The notes: generated by a model from the letters alone, not told the origin. Shown: positions 1 through 8,768, numbered from the stretch's first letter. The stretch: DNA of 64,000 nt from Solibacillus sp. FSL R7-0682 (GCF_038005985.1 NZ_JBBOUI010000001.1:1260001-1324000); one strand, 5' to 3'. Numbers and translations are program-made.

Positions 1-216
1 TAAGTCTTTATCGGTGATACGTCCTTCGGGTGTCACTGCTGTTGCTTCGGTTAGTATAAGTCCGGTACCTCCGACTGCACGGGACACATAGTGAACGACA
101 TGAAAAGGCTGTACTTTCCCGTCCGTATTCGCTTCATACATACACATTGGTGCCATAACGATTCTATTTTTAAATGTTACGTTGCGTAGTTGTAATGGTT
201 CAAATAAACGTGCCAT
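1..216 (-). CDS. Old-yellow-enzyme family NAD(P)H flavin oxidoreductase, 5' part only
   Basis: Reverse-strand reading frame of 72 codons that runs off the left edge. The start of the protein, MARLFEPLQLRNVTFKNR followed by IVMAPMCMYEA, is the classic opening of FMN-dependent old yellow enzymes (YqjM/NamA class), where the APMCMY segment lines the flavin site and includes the YqjM-type cysteine. It also shows the GGTGLILTEATAV segment of the TIM barrel. These enzymes reduce activated C=C bonds of enones in the cytoplasm. The ATG at 216 has a GAGG ribosome site eight bases upstream. Only the N-terminal fifth is present, so the substrate class cannot be refined. Confidence 0.85.
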   Translation of the reverse strand, partial: MARLFEPLQLRNVTFKNRIVMAPMCMYEANTDGKVQPFHVVHYVSRAVGGTGLILTEATAVTPEGRITDKDL

Positions 217-304
217 TTTTATTCCTCACTTTCTACGAAAAAATATCACTATAAAAATTATAACAGATACATTTTATTCTGGCTAAATGCATAATTTTAT
301 ACAA

Positions 305-318
305 AGAAAGCGCTTTAT
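305..318 (+). promoter_or_regulatory. Candidate cre (CcpA) site upstream of cstA
   Basis: AGAAAGCGCTTTAT is a near-palindrome that matches the Bacillus catabolite-responsive element (TGAAAGCGCTTTCA-like) in its core AAAGCGCTTT. A carbon-starvation transporter is a natural target of CcpA repression, so the site probably holds cstA down while glucose is present. The match is seen; the function is inferred. Confidence 0.55.
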
Positions 319-357
319 TCTATTTTATGTATTTTAATTTCTATATTGTGTAGAATT

Positions 358-414
358 TTCTGTTAATTCTGTATTTTGTAATAGTACAGAAAAAAATTCT
401 GTTATTGTTATACT
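358..414 (+). promoter_or_regulatory. cstA promoter region with repeated TTCTGT motifs
   Basis: TTCTGT occurs at 358-363, 367-372 and 397-402, and its complement ACAGAA at 386-391, so the last two form an inverted repeat around AAAAA. A TATACT -10 candidate lies at 409-414, with only a weak -35 (TACAGA, 385-390, spacer 18). The first two copies are exactly 9 bp apart. Repeats of this kind so close to the -10 suggest a dedicated activator or repressor site. Confidence 0.4.
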
Positions 415-441
415 ACAAATTAGAAAACAAGGGGAATGACA

Positions 442-2235
442 ATGAACGCAATTACGTTAGTTATTGGGGCAATTTGTATTTTAGTAATCGCCTACCGCTT
501 TTATGGTATCTTTTTTACAAAAAAGGTATTGAAAATTAATGATGATATGCCTACGCCCGCCCATGAAAAAAACGACGGACAAGACTACGTGCCGACGAAT
601 AAATGGGTAGCTTTTGGTCACCATTTTGCGGCGATTGCAGCTGCAGGTCCGTTAGTAGGACCTATTTTAGCAGCACAATTCGGATATTTACCAGGCTATT
701 TATGGTTATTAATTGGTGCCGTTATTGGGGGAGCAGTACATGATGCAGTTGTATTATTTGCATCAATGACAAAAGGGGGTAAATCTCTATCAGAAGTAAT
801 GCGTGAAGAGCTTGGTCCAGTTGCCGGCTTTTGTACAGGTTTAGCAATGCTTTTCATCATTACGATTACGATGGCTGGATTATCAATGGTTATTTTAGGG
901 GCATTAGCAGAAAATCCATGGGGTACTTTTGCGGTTGCAGCAACTATTCCAATTGCGATGCTTATGGGACTTATAAACAAATTTACAGGTAATTTAAAAC
1001 TTTCAACCTTACTCGGAGTAATTCTTCTAATTGGTGCAGTCTTCTATGGACCGAACATACAAGGAACTTGGTTAGGAGATTTTTTAACATTAGATAAAGC
1101 AACATTATCGATATTATTACCGATTTATGCATTTTTCGCGGCAGCATTACCAGTGTGGTTCCTATTAGCACCACGTGATTATTTAAGTAGCTTTATGAAA
1201 ATTGGCGTATTCATTGCCTTAATTATTGGGGTATTTATTATTAATCCCACAATACAATTTCCAGCAATTATTCCTGATTTCTTAGGCGGTGGTGGGCCAA
1301 TTGTGGCTGGTCCAGTATGGCCGTTCGTATCGATTACAATTGCCTGTGGTGCTATTTCAGGCTTCCATGCTTTCGTAGGATCTGGAACGACACCAAAAAT
1401 GTTAAATCGTTGGGAAGATATTCGCGTTGTAGGATTTGGGGCAATGTTAGTGGAATGTGTTGTAGGGGTAATGGCATTAATTGCTGCAACAGTATTACAT
1501 CCTGCAGATTACTTTGCAATTAACTCAACACCAGAAAGATTTGCGCAGCTTGGTATGACTGTTGTTGATTTGCCAGTACTTTCTGAAGCGATTGGTATGG
1601 ATTTAGAAGGTCGTACAGGGGGGGCTGTTACATTAGCAGTCGGTATGGCAGCGATTTTCGCAAAGGTGGAATGGTTTAGTCATTTAACAAGCTATTTCTA
1701 TCAGTTCGTCATTATGTTCGAGGCGGTATTCATATTAACTGCAATCGATGCGGGTACTCGTACAGCACGTTATTTAATTCAAGATTTCTTAGGAAATGTG
1801 TATAAGCCATTAAAGAAAACCGATTGGCTACCCGGTGCAATAGGGGCAAGTGCATTGGCCTGTCTAATGTGGGGATACTTACTAAATTCAGGGGATATTG
1901 CTTCTGTATGGGCATTGTTCGGTGTATCAAACCAATTAATGGCCTCGATAGGTTTAGTTTGTGGTGTGACATTTGTGTTAAAAATCGCAGACAAGCGTAT
2001 TTATGCGCTAACATGCTTTATACCGTTGTTATACCTATACATTACGGTAAACGTTGCAGGATTCTGGATGGTGAAGAACGTCTATTGGAACTCAGCAGCA
2101 GGTGGTTTCAACGTATTAAACGGTATTTTATCAATCATTATGCTTACACTCGGTTTAATTATCGTAATTACTTCAGTTATGAAGTGGCGAGAGCTTTGGG
2201 CGCATCCTCGCTTTACGAAACAAGTAACAGCTTAA
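442..2235 (+). CDS. cstA: Carbon starvation protein CstA, membrane transporter
   Basis: A 597-residue polytopic membrane protein with hydrophobic segments along its whole length. The loop GHHFAAIAAAGPLVGPILAAQFGYLPG near the N terminus and the later GFHAFVGSGTTPKML segment are hallmarks of the CstA/BtsT family. Characterised members import pyruvate or peptides when carbon is short. The length matches the Bacillus CstA protein (about 600). An ATG at 436 touches the ribosome site AAGGGG, so the ATG at 442, seven bases from it, is chosen. The gene stands alone; a cre-like site precedes it and a folded repeat ends it. Confidence 0.92.
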   Translation: MNAITLVIGAICILVIAYRFYGIFFTKKVLKINDDMPTPAHEKNDGQDYVPTNKWVAFGHHFAAIAAAGPLVGPILAAQFGYLPGYLWLLIGAVIGGAVHDAVVLFASMTKGGKSLSEVMREELGPVAGFCTGLAMLFIITITMAGLSMVILGALAENPWGTFAVAATIPIAMLMGLINKFTGNLKLSTLLGVILLIGAVFYGPNIQGTWLGDFLTLDKATLSILLPIYAFFAAALPVWFLLAPRDYLSSFMKIGVFIALIIGVFIINPTIQFPAIIPDFLGGGGPIVAGPVWPFVSITIACGAISGFHAFVGSGTTPKMLNRWEDIRVVGFGAMLVECVVGVMALIAATVLHPADYFAINSTPERFAQLGMTVVDLPVLSEAIGMDLEGRTGGAVTLAVGMAAIFAKVEWFSHLTSYFYQFVIMFEAVFILTAIDAGTRTARYLIQDFLGNVYKPLKKTDWLPGAIGASALACLMWGYLLNSGDIASVWALFGVSNQLMASIGLVCGVTFVLKIADKRIYALTCFIPLLYLYITVNVAGFWMVKNVYWNSAAGGFNVLNGILSIIMLTLGLIIVITSVMKWRELWAHPRFTKQVTA

Positions 2236-2252
2236 TTACTAAACATACAAAA

Positions 2253-2453
2253 GGGGCCGGAACATAAATAGAAAGCTTATGTATTTTGTAAAATATAAAT
2301 AGTAAAAATAAACTTTATTTAAATTGGTTGAAGTGAGGGGTCGACTCCAGCGGGAACAGTACTCGGAATAGAAATCAATTTTACGCGTATCAAAAAATAC
2401 AATTTTTCTCCGTAGAGAAAAATTGTATTTTTGTTTTGTTCTAGCCTCTTTTT
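2253..2453 (+). repeat. Folded intergenic repeat, copy 1
   Basis: Element between the convergent cstA and alcohol dehydrogenase genes. Outer arms GGGGCCGGAACA (2253-2264) and TGTTCTAGCCTC (2437-2448) pair with wobbles. Inside lie TTGGTTGAAGTG, a GC-rich core GACTCCAGCGGGAACAG, and a perfect 18-bp hairpin. The outer 3' arm ends in a T run. Related copies are at 17744 and 20746. Core sequences of this kind are widespread between genes in Bacillaceae and Planococcaceae. It probably also serves as a terminator. Confidence 0.7.
2393..2432. terminator. Bidirectional terminator hairpin within repeat copy 1
   Basis: A perfect 18-bp stem: arm AAAAATACAATTTTTCTC at 2393-2410, loop CGTA, arm 2415-2432. 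A-run and T-run flanks make it work on both strands, as suits convergent cstA and the dehydrogenase gene. Confidence 0.85.
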
Positions 2454-2508
2454 ATTTGCTAAAGAAGGACATGATGAAATGAATAAAGTACCTTATTTTA
2501 AATAATAT

Positions 2509-3600
2509 TTATTTCTCGATTTTTAAAATTGGTTTTATAGTAATTCCAGTTTTGGAATCTTCGAATGCTTCATTAATTTGGTCAAAATCATAATATTTCA
2601 CTAATTTATCAAATGGGAAAGAACCGGCCTTGTAATATTCTACTAATTTAGGAATAAACACGCGCGGTACAGAATCACCTTCAATAACACCCATCATTGT
2701 TTTTCCTTCGGCCATTAAATCATTGTGCACATCGATCGGCATCTCAGGTGTTACTCCAACAATTGCACAAGTACCTAATGGACGTAACGCATTTAAACTT
2801 TGTTTTACAACTGGTGGTACGCCTGTTGTTTCCACTGCATAGTTTGAGCCACCGTTTGTAATAGCTTTAATTTCCGCTACAACATCTACATTTCGTCCGT
2901 TTAGCGTATGTGTAGCCCCTAATTCTTTCGCCAACTCTAAACGTGAATCGTGTACATCTACCGCAATAATATACTGACAGCCTGCAATTTTAGCAGCCAT
3001 TAATGCTGATAATCCAACTGCTCCACAGCCATAAATAACAATCGAAGAGCCGAATTCAGGCTTAATACGATTAAGTACTGTACCTGCTCCTGTTTGAATG
3101 CCACACCCTAGAGGACCTAGTAGTGCTAAATCAACATCCGGATCAACTTTTACGACATTTCGCTCATGTGCAATAGCAAAAGTACCAAATGATGATTGGC
3201 CGAAGAAAGTTGAAAGCTCTTCGCCGTCTTTACTTAAGCGTTTCGTATGATCATCATGAATACCACCAAAGTTTAGATCATTAAAAGTATCGCAAACTGT
3301 TGGATGCCCAGTTAAACAGTTAGGGCAAGACCCACAATGGGCGAAAGAAAGAACAACATGGTCCCCGATTGCTAAATCTTTTACACCTTCTCCAATCTGT
3401 TCAATTATCCCTGCACCTTCATGACCAAGAACAGCTGGTAAAGGCGCAATAGCTAAATCACGCGCTACTGCATCCGTATGACAAACACCAGTTGCTACTA
3501 TTTTAACAAGTACTTCATTTGCTTTTGGACTGGCTAACTCTACCTCTTGAATCTCAAATGGAGCACCTTGGCCTTTTGTCACTGCTGCTGTAATTTTCAT
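2509..3600 (-). CDS. Zinc-dependent alcohol dehydrogenase, aryl-alcohol type
   Basis: A 363-residue medium-chain NAD(P)-dependent dehydrogenase. Catalytic-zinc ligands are Cys40 (GVCHTD), His60 in the GHEGAG motif and Cys166 (GPLGCGIQTG). Structural-zinc cysteines are 89, 92, 95 and 103. The Rossmann motif GCGAVG is at 191-196. The GPLGCGIQTGAG signature and overall length resemble aryl- or benzyl-alcohol dehydrogenases (about 366 residues) that oxidise alcohols to aldehydes. It is transcribed divergently from the LysR gene at 3723, which probably controls it. The true substrate cannot be read from sequence. Confidence 0.88.
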   Translation of the reverse strand: MKITAAVTKGQGAPFEIQEVELASPKANEVLVKIVATGVCHTDAVARDLAIAPLPAVLGHEGAGIIEQIGEGVKDLAIGDHVVLSFAHCGSCPNCLTGHPTVCDTFNDLNFGGIHDDHTKRLSKDGEELSTFFGQSSFGTFAIAHERNVVKVDPDVDLALLGPLGCGIQTGAGTVLNRIKPEFGSSIVIYGCGAVGLSALMAAKIAGCQYIIAVDVHDSRLELAKELGATHTLNGRNVDVVAEIKAITNGGSNYAVETTGVPPVVKQSLNALRPLGTCAIVGVTPEMPIDVHNDLMAEGKTMMGVIEGDSVPRVFIPKLVEYYKAGSFPFDKLVKYYDFDQINEAFEDSKTGITIKPILKIEK

Positions 3601-3680
3601 ATGATAACTCCTTTCAATTTGAAAATAGATTATTCCCCGAAATCGTATTATTTATCCAAAAAGAGTACAATATTTGAAAA

Positions 3681-3696
3681 GGAATATGCTTATTCC
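3681..3696. promoter_or_regulatory. Candidate LysR operator
   Basis: GGAATA-TGCT-TATTCC is a perfect 6-bp inverted repeat in the 122-bp region between the divergent dehydrogenase and LysR genes, 27 bases before the LysR start. LysR proteins typically bind such sites in the shared promoter of themselves and their target. Confidence 0.45.
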
Positions 3697-3722
3697 ATTG
3701 GAGTAATATAAGAGGTGTAATG

Positions 3723-4616
3723 ATGCAAATTTTACAATTACAATATTTTTTAGCTGTTGCCCGTGAACAGCACATGTCAATGGCCGCACATACATTAAAT
3801 ATTTCACAATCTTCTTTAAGTAAAACGATTGCTCGTTTAGAAGAAAGCTTAGGGGTATCCCTTTTTGACCGAAACGGTAAAAAAATTAGCTTAAATAACT
3901 ATGGGATAAAGTTTGCTGAAGAGGCAGAAAAGGCATTAACGATTTTAGAGAACGCGAAAGAAACGATACAAGAAATGGCAAATTTAGAAGGAGATAAAGT
4001 AACAATCAGTGTTATGAGTTCTACGATTTTGCCGCCAACATTTAAAAGTTTCTATGACCGCAGACCTAATGTGAAAATTATACAATCTATTTTACCAGAT
4101 CAAATTGCGAAGGACCGACTTATGAATGGGGACTTAGAGCTTTGTATTTCTAATACGCCAATCACAGGTATAGGAATAGAATGGTTACCTGTCGTTAAGG
4201 AACGATTGGATTTACTTGTCCCACTAAATCATCCATTTGCTAGATATGATGAAATCGATTTAATCGAAGCAAAAAATGAACGCTTTATCGGGTATAAATC
4301 TGGTTTAGAATCTACTAGTATGTTCGAACAATGCTGTTTAGCGGCTGGATTTGAACCGAATATCGTTTTTGAAGGAACAGAAATGTCAATTGTTTTACAG
4401 CTTGTCAATGAAGGACAAGGTATTACATTTTATCCTCAATTTTCATTTGTCGGAGAAAATTTAAAAAATACGAAGCTAATTCGCATAAAAAATCCTGATT
4501 GTTATCAAATGGTCGGGTTTGCATGGATGAAAAACCGTGAAGTTTCCTATGTTGCTAAGCAATTTCGTGAGCATATGGTACGCTCATTTCAATTAATTAA
4601 TGAATTAAATAAGTAG
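3723..4616 (+). CDS. LysR-family transcriptional regulator
   Basis: A 297-residue LysR regulator. The N-terminal winged helix-turn-helix spans about residues 1-60 (MQILQLQYFLAVAREQHMS, then AAHTLNISQSSLSKTIARLE), with LGVSLFDRNGKKISLN closing it. A linker helix and a periplasmic-binding-like effector domain follow. Two ATGs are adjacent (3720, 3723); the second is seven bases from AGAGG and is preferred. It diverges from the alcohol dehydrogenase, so the dehydrogenase substrate or product may be the co-inducer. Confidence 0.88.
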   Translation: MQILQLQYFLAVAREQHMSMAAHTLNISQSSLSKTIARLEESLGVSLFDRNGKKISLNNYGIKFAEEAEKALTILENAKETIQEMANLEGDKVTISVMSSTILPPTFKSFYDRRPNVKIIQSILPDQIAKDRLMNGDLELCISNTPITGIGIEWLPVVKERLDLLVPLNHPFARYDEIDLIEAKNERFIGYKSGLESTSMFEQCCLAAGFEPNIVFEGTEMSIVLQLVNEGQGITFYPQFSFVGENLKNTKLIRIKNPDCYQMVGFAWMKNREVSYVAKQFREHMVRSFQLINELNK

Positions 4617-4633
4617 TAAATATTACGAAAGAG

Positions 4634-4674
4634 AGGCATGTAAGAGTAAGATAAAATTAAAACTCTCCATGCCT
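4634..4674. terminator. Bidirectional hairpin between lysR and the yozG-like gene
   Basis: AGGCATG (4634-4640) pairs with CATGCCT (4668-4674), and the inner AGAGT with ACTCT (4643-4647/4662-4666). It sits between two convergent stop codons, so it can end both transcripts. The T run is poor on the plus strand. Confidence 0.6.
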
Positions 4675-4682
4675 TCTTGATG

Positions 4683-4895
4683 TTATTTCTGCTCTTTTTT
4701 GTATTCTAAAATGTCCCCAGGTTGGCAATCAAGTGCCTCGCAAATTGCTTCTAGTGTTGAAATACGAATGGCTTTTGCTTTTCCATTTTTTAAAATGGAC
4801 ATATTCGCTATCGTTATACCAACACGTTCAGAAAGCTCGGTAACGCTCATTTTACGCTTTGCTAACATCACATCGATATTGATAATAATCGTCAT
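4683..4895 (-). CDS. Small XRE/Cro-CI family regulator (YozG-like)
   Basis: A 70-residue protein that is almost entirely a helix-turn-helix of the Cro/CI type: LAKRKMSVTELSERVGIT, then MSILKNGKAKAIRISTLEAICEALDC and the typical QPGDILEY ending. It lies ten bases downstream of a DUF2975 membrane protein gene on the same strand. The pair matches the B. subtilis yoaS-yozG arrangement. Such small regulators usually control their own operon. Confidence 0.85.
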   Translation of the reverse strand: MTIIINIDVMLAKRKMSVTELSERVGITIANMSILKNGKAKAIRISTLEAICEALDCQPGDILEYKKEQK

Positions 4896-4905
4896 CGTTT
4901 ACACC

Positions 4906-5376
4906 TCAAATCGTTAAATCATTTTCAGATTTGATTTCTAGTGCACTTGTTAGAAGCTTTTGAAGGACTGCTGCAAAAACAGCAATGACCATCGAAGCAA
5001 AAACGATAATCAACGAAAATAGTACAATCCCAGGTGCATCATCTAACTCTGCAATCCTAAACAAAAAAGGCAAATCTATAATAAATAATACACTAATGAT
5101 AATGGCACAAAGTTTTATTTTTTTCAGAGCGTGAACTGATAAAGTTGAAAATGCGTTGTTTTGATCGATGTACGTTAATAATTTATTTGTTTGAAAAAGA
5201 GCATTAAAATAAGGAATCGCAGCTAAATAGAGTACTAACACCATCGGAATGAATATTGTAAATTCCTTCGTCTTAGGAACAGTAATTAAATCGTACGTTA
5301 GCCATGTTAAAATTGCCGCAATTGGTAAGCCGATAATAAAAACTACAACTTTTAAAAAGAATGTTTCGCGTTTCAT
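4906..5376 (-). CDS. DUF2975 membrane protein (YoaS-like)
   Basis: A 156-residue protein with four predicted membrane segments (about residues 8-28, 44-65, 88-110 and 121-145) and short loops, the DUF2975 layout. Function is unknown. A GTG at 5385 is in frame, but GAGGTG lies six bases before the ATG at 5376, which is taken as the start. It is cotranscribed with the small XRE regulator downstream; this regulator plus DUF2975 pairing recurs in Firmicutes. Confidence 0.8.
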   Translation of the reverse strand: MKRETFFLKVVVFIIGLPIAAILTWLTYDLITVPKTKEFTIFIPMVLVLYLAAIPYFNALFQTNKLLTYIDQNNAFSTLSVHALKKIKLCAIIISVLFIIDLPFLFRIAELDDAPGIVLFSLIIVFASMVIAVFAAVLQKLLTSALEIKSENDLTI

Positions 5377-5426
5377 TTTTGACACCTCACTTTACTGTTT
5401 GTAATATCGATATTAAATCATGATTT

Positions 5427-5459
5427 ATTGAATTACAACAAAAACATATCGAATTACAA
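5427..5459. promoter_or_regulatory. Direct repeat, candidate operator of the DUF2975/XRE pair
   Basis: ATTGAATTACAA (5427-5438) and ATCGAATTACAA (5448-5459) differ at one base and are 21 bp apart, two helical turns. They sit in the divergent region between the DUF2975 gene and the helicase gene, where the small XRE protein would be expected to bind. Confidence 0.4.
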
Positions 5460-5558
5460 AATATAATTATCGTCAGTTAGGGTAGATTTCCAGCGTTAAA
5501 ACTAGTATTTTTTTATTGGAAATGAGAAAATACTTTGTATATGAAAGGGGACTTGGAC

Positions 5559-8500
5559 ATGGATATTACACTATCATTAAAGAAAATTAAAGATCTCTGT
5601 GGCACCATTTCCTTTAAAAAGGGACAAACATTTTATAACACAGGTAAAGTACAATTCAATGAATGTGCACAAACTTACTGGGATGCAACGGTTAAAAGTA
5701 CGGAGAAATTTCAAGTGAGAATTGAAACGAAGCCCAATGTAGGTTTACAAGTAAATTGTACTTGCCCTGCATTAGAAGGCTTTAATAAAAACTGTCAGCA
5801 TATTGCGGCTGTATTACTAGCGATTTATGATCATCAAAAACAGCAACAAATATCGAATGAAGCTCGACAGCAGGAACAATTTATGCCTGAATTATCCAAC
5901 CGTTTTTTCTCTATTTTTGATAATACTCACATACGATCGACTGGGCATCAGAGGCACTTTGAAGAACGAACTTTATTGACACCTCATTTTTGTTTAATGC
6001 CATTACAGTTCAATGAAGAAGCGAATTTATTTGGTTTAAGATTAACAATTGAAGGTGTGCCTGTTCGTTCCATTCGAACATTTTTAAATGCGTTTAAGTA
6101 TGGGCATCATTATTTGCTGTCGGATGATCTTTTATATGATGCAAAACAATATTGTTTCATGACAGAGCCGGACGTTTTATTGCAGCAATTAGCAAATGTT
6201 GTGAAAGATGAAGCTTTTTATATAGATACACATTTACAAAGAAAAAAAATTGAAATAGAAGAAGATATGCTAATCATCCCACCTTCTGCTTGGTTAAGTG
6301 TAAGTCCTTTATTCAAAAAAAGTGAGGAAGTTTCATTATTGTACAATAATGAAAAAACGTATCCTGTAGTAATTATGGATGAAGCACCATCACTCCACTT
6401 TTATGTGAAGGAACAAGGGCAGAATTATGAATTGAAGGTACGTGGGTTTGAACGAGCAATATTACTTAATGATTATCAAGTTGTGTTAATTGAGGGCAAA
6501 ATTTATGAATTGTCTAAGGAAAGTTTAGCTCAATTAGTAGAATTAAAAAGTATGCTCGAAAAAAGTAAAAAAGCTGAAATCGAAATTTCACATAAACAAA
6601 TCGATTATTTTATGGAACATGTCGTGCCAAAGCTTAAAAAAATTGGTCATTTAGAATTATCTAAAACGTTAAGGCAACAACGTATGAAAACACCATTAAA
6701 AGCATTCCTTTATTTAGACCGTGTAAAAAATCGTTTACTTGCCGGTCTTGAATTTCACTATGATCAATTTGTCATTCAACCGCTTGAAGAACAGGATTTA
6801 TCAAAGGAATTATTAATTGTTCGTGATATTGAAAAGGAAGCAACTATTCTTTCAATCATGGATGAATGTGGCTTTACGAAAACGGACGGCGGCTATTATA
6901 TGCAAAATGAGGAGTTGGAATATGCATTTTTATATCATGAGTTGCCAAAGCTGAAGGAATTTGTGCAAATATATGCTACATCTTCTGTGAGACTTCGGAT
7001 TGTAAAGGAAAATACATTTCCAAAAATTCGTGTCAAAGTCCAAAAGGAGCGAACAAATTGGCTGGAATTTAAATTTGAGATGGATGGCGTTTCAGAAAAA
7101 CAAATTAAAGAAATTCTTGCAGCATTGAAAGTAAAGCAAAAATATTACCGCTTACCTGATGGGGCCTTAATGTCTCTTGAAACAAGGGAAATGGAAGAAA
7201 TACAACGGTTTCTAAGAGAAATTCCTGCACAAGACGATCATTTTGAATCATCATTTAATTTACCTGTCCTTGACAGTATGAAATTTTTAGGAAAATTTGA
7301 GGACAGCGATGTCTATATGCTAGAAGATTCCTTTAAAAAAATGACAACACAGCTTTTACAACCAGAAGTGAATAATTTTGCGGTACCAGAAACATTACAA
7401 GCCATTTTACGAGATTATCAAAAGCAAGGATTTAATTGGCTAAAGCAGCTTGCAAGCTATGGATTTGGAGGCGTATTAGCGGATGATATGGGTCTTGGGA
7501 AAACGATTCAAAGTATTGCCTTTATTGTTTCAGAACTTTCAATCATTCGCCAACGAAAGCAGCCAGTATTAATCGTTTGTCCCTCGTCTTTAGCGTATAA
7601 TTGGTTGTATGAATTTATGCAATTTGCACCAGAAGTTGAGGCACTTGTCATTGACGGAAATGTTGTAGAAAGACGAGCTTTACTAAGAAAAATTGAAGAG
7701 CAGGATGTTATTATTACGACATATCCTTTGCTGCGAAAAGATTTGCCCTATTACGAGTCTCAAATGTTCCATACTGTATTTTTTGATGAAGCACAAGCCT
7801 TTAAAAACCCGCTCACTCAAACGGCACGTGCAGTGAAGAAAATTCAAGCCGAAAATCGCTTTGGCTTAACAGGCACACCTATTGAAAATTCATTATCTGA
7901 GCTGTGGGCGATATACCGTGTCATTTTCCCGCAACTTTTCCGAGAACTTGAGGAATTTAGTCATATGCAAAGGAAAGATATTGCACGTAGAGTACGGCCT
8001 TTTTTATTACGCCGCATGAAAGAAAACGTGTTATTGGAGCTACCTGGAAAGGAAGAAATGCTCGAATCGTCGGAGCTCTTTCCGGAACAAAAGGCGCTTT
8101 ATGCTGCTTATTTAGCAAAGCTACGTTTTGATGCACTAAAGCATTTAGATAAAGAAACTTTTCAAAAAAATCGAATTCGAATTTTGGCAGGGATAACACG
8201 TTTACGACAAATTTGTTGTCATCCAGCACTATTTGTAGAAGGATATGAAGGTAGATCAGCGAAATTTGAGCAACTATTGCATATTTTAGAGGAATCAAAA
8301 GCATCAGGTCGACGAGTATTAATTTTTTCTCAATTTACACAAATGTTAAAGCTGATTGCTACTGAGTTATCAAAGCGAGGTCAAAGCTATTATTATTTAG
8401 ATGGACAAACATCTTCTGAAGAACGAGTTGCGCTATGCAATCGGTTTAATGAAGGAGAAAGAGATTTATTTTTAATTTCACTAAAGGCTGGAGGTACTGG

Positions 8501-8768
8501 CTTAAATTTAACTGGTGCAGATACCGTAATTTTATATGATTTATGGTGGAACCCAGCAGTAGAAGAGCAAGCGGCTGACCGGGCATACCGTATCGGACAA
8601 AAAAATGTCGTACAAGTCATTAAGCTCGTTGCAAAAGGAACGATTGAGGAGAAAATGAATCAGCTACAAGAAAGCAAAAAAACATTAGTAGCCGATATAT
8701 TGCAGGCAGATGAAAAAATGTCACCAACCTTGACTGAACAAGATATACGAGACATTTTAATGATTTAA
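5559..8768 (+). CDS. SWIM zinc-finger SNF2 helicase
   Basis: A 1069-residue protein. An N-terminal SWIM zinc finger has ligands Cys67, Cys69, Cys79 and His81 (CTCP...NCQH). A long middle region of the bacterial SNF2-associated type precedes the SNF2 ATPase: Walker A DDMGLGKT at 642-649, DEAQ box at 743-746, then LTGTPIEN. The C-terminal lobe has GGTGLNLTGAD and the arginine-finger segment DRAYRIGQ. These proteins move along double-stranded DNA or remodel DNA-protein complexes; B. subtilis YwqA is related. ATG 5559 has AAAGGGG eight bases upstream and is preferred to a TTG at 5535. Confidence 0.9.
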   Translation: MDITLSLKKIKDLCGTISFKKGQTFYNTGKVQFNECAQTYWDATVKSTEKFQVRIETKPNVGLQVNCTCPALEGFNKNCQHIAAVLLAIYDHQKQQQISNEARQQEQFMPELSNRFFSIFDNTHIRSTGHQRHFEERTLLTPHFCLMPLQFNEEANLFGLRLTIEGVPVRSIRTFLNAFKYGHHYLLSDDLLYDAKQYCFMTEPDVLLQQLANVVKDEAFYIDTHLQRKKIEIEEDMLIIPPSAWLSVSPLFKKSEEVSLLYNNEKTYPVVIMDEAPSLHFYVKEQGQNYELKVRGFERAILLNDYQVVLIEGKIYELSKESLAQLVELKSMLEKSKKAEIEISHKQIDYFMEHVVPKLKKIGHLELSKTLRQQRMKTPLKAFLYLDRVKNRLLAGLEFHYDQFVIQPLEEQDLSKELLIVRDIEKEATILSIMDECGFTKTDGGYYMQNEELEYAFLYHELPKLKEFVQIYATSSVRLRIVKENTFPKIRVKVQKERTNWLEFKFEMDGVSEKQIKEILAALKVKQKYYRLPDGALMSLETREMEEIQRFLREIPAQDDHFESSFNLPVLDSMKFLGKFEDSDVYMLEDSFKKMTTQLLQPEVNNFAVPETLQAILRDYQKQGFNWLKQLASYGFGGVLADDMGLGKTIQSIAFIVSELSIIRQRKQPVLIVCPSSLAYNWLYEFMQFAPEVEALVIDGNVVERRALLRKIEEQDVIITTYPLLRKDLPYYESQMFHTVFFDEAQAFKNPLTQTARAVKKIQAENRFGLTGTPIENSLSELWAIYRVIFPQLFRELEEFSHMQRKDIARRVRPFLLRRMKENVLLELPGKEEMLESSELFPEQKALYAAYLAKLRFDALKHLDKETFQKNRIRILAGITRLRQICCHPALFVEGYEGRSAKFEQLLHILEESKASGRRVLIFSQFTQMLKLIATELSKRGQSYYYLDGQTSSEERVALCNRFNEGERDLFLISLKAGGTGLNLTGADTVILYDLWWNPAVEEQAADRAYRIGQKNVVQVIKLVAKGTIEEKMNQLQESKKTLVADILQADEKMSPTLTEQDIRDILMI

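Noticed and set aside
1824-2267. A 147-residue open frame on the plus strand inside and past cstA
   Set aside because: It lies in a second frame of the cstA coding sequence, has no ribosome site, is rich in Cys, Arg and Tyr, and has no recognisable domain.
5385-5385. GTG start for the DUF2975 protein
   Set aside because: The SD GAGGTG lies right at this GTG; ATG 5376 has proper spacing.
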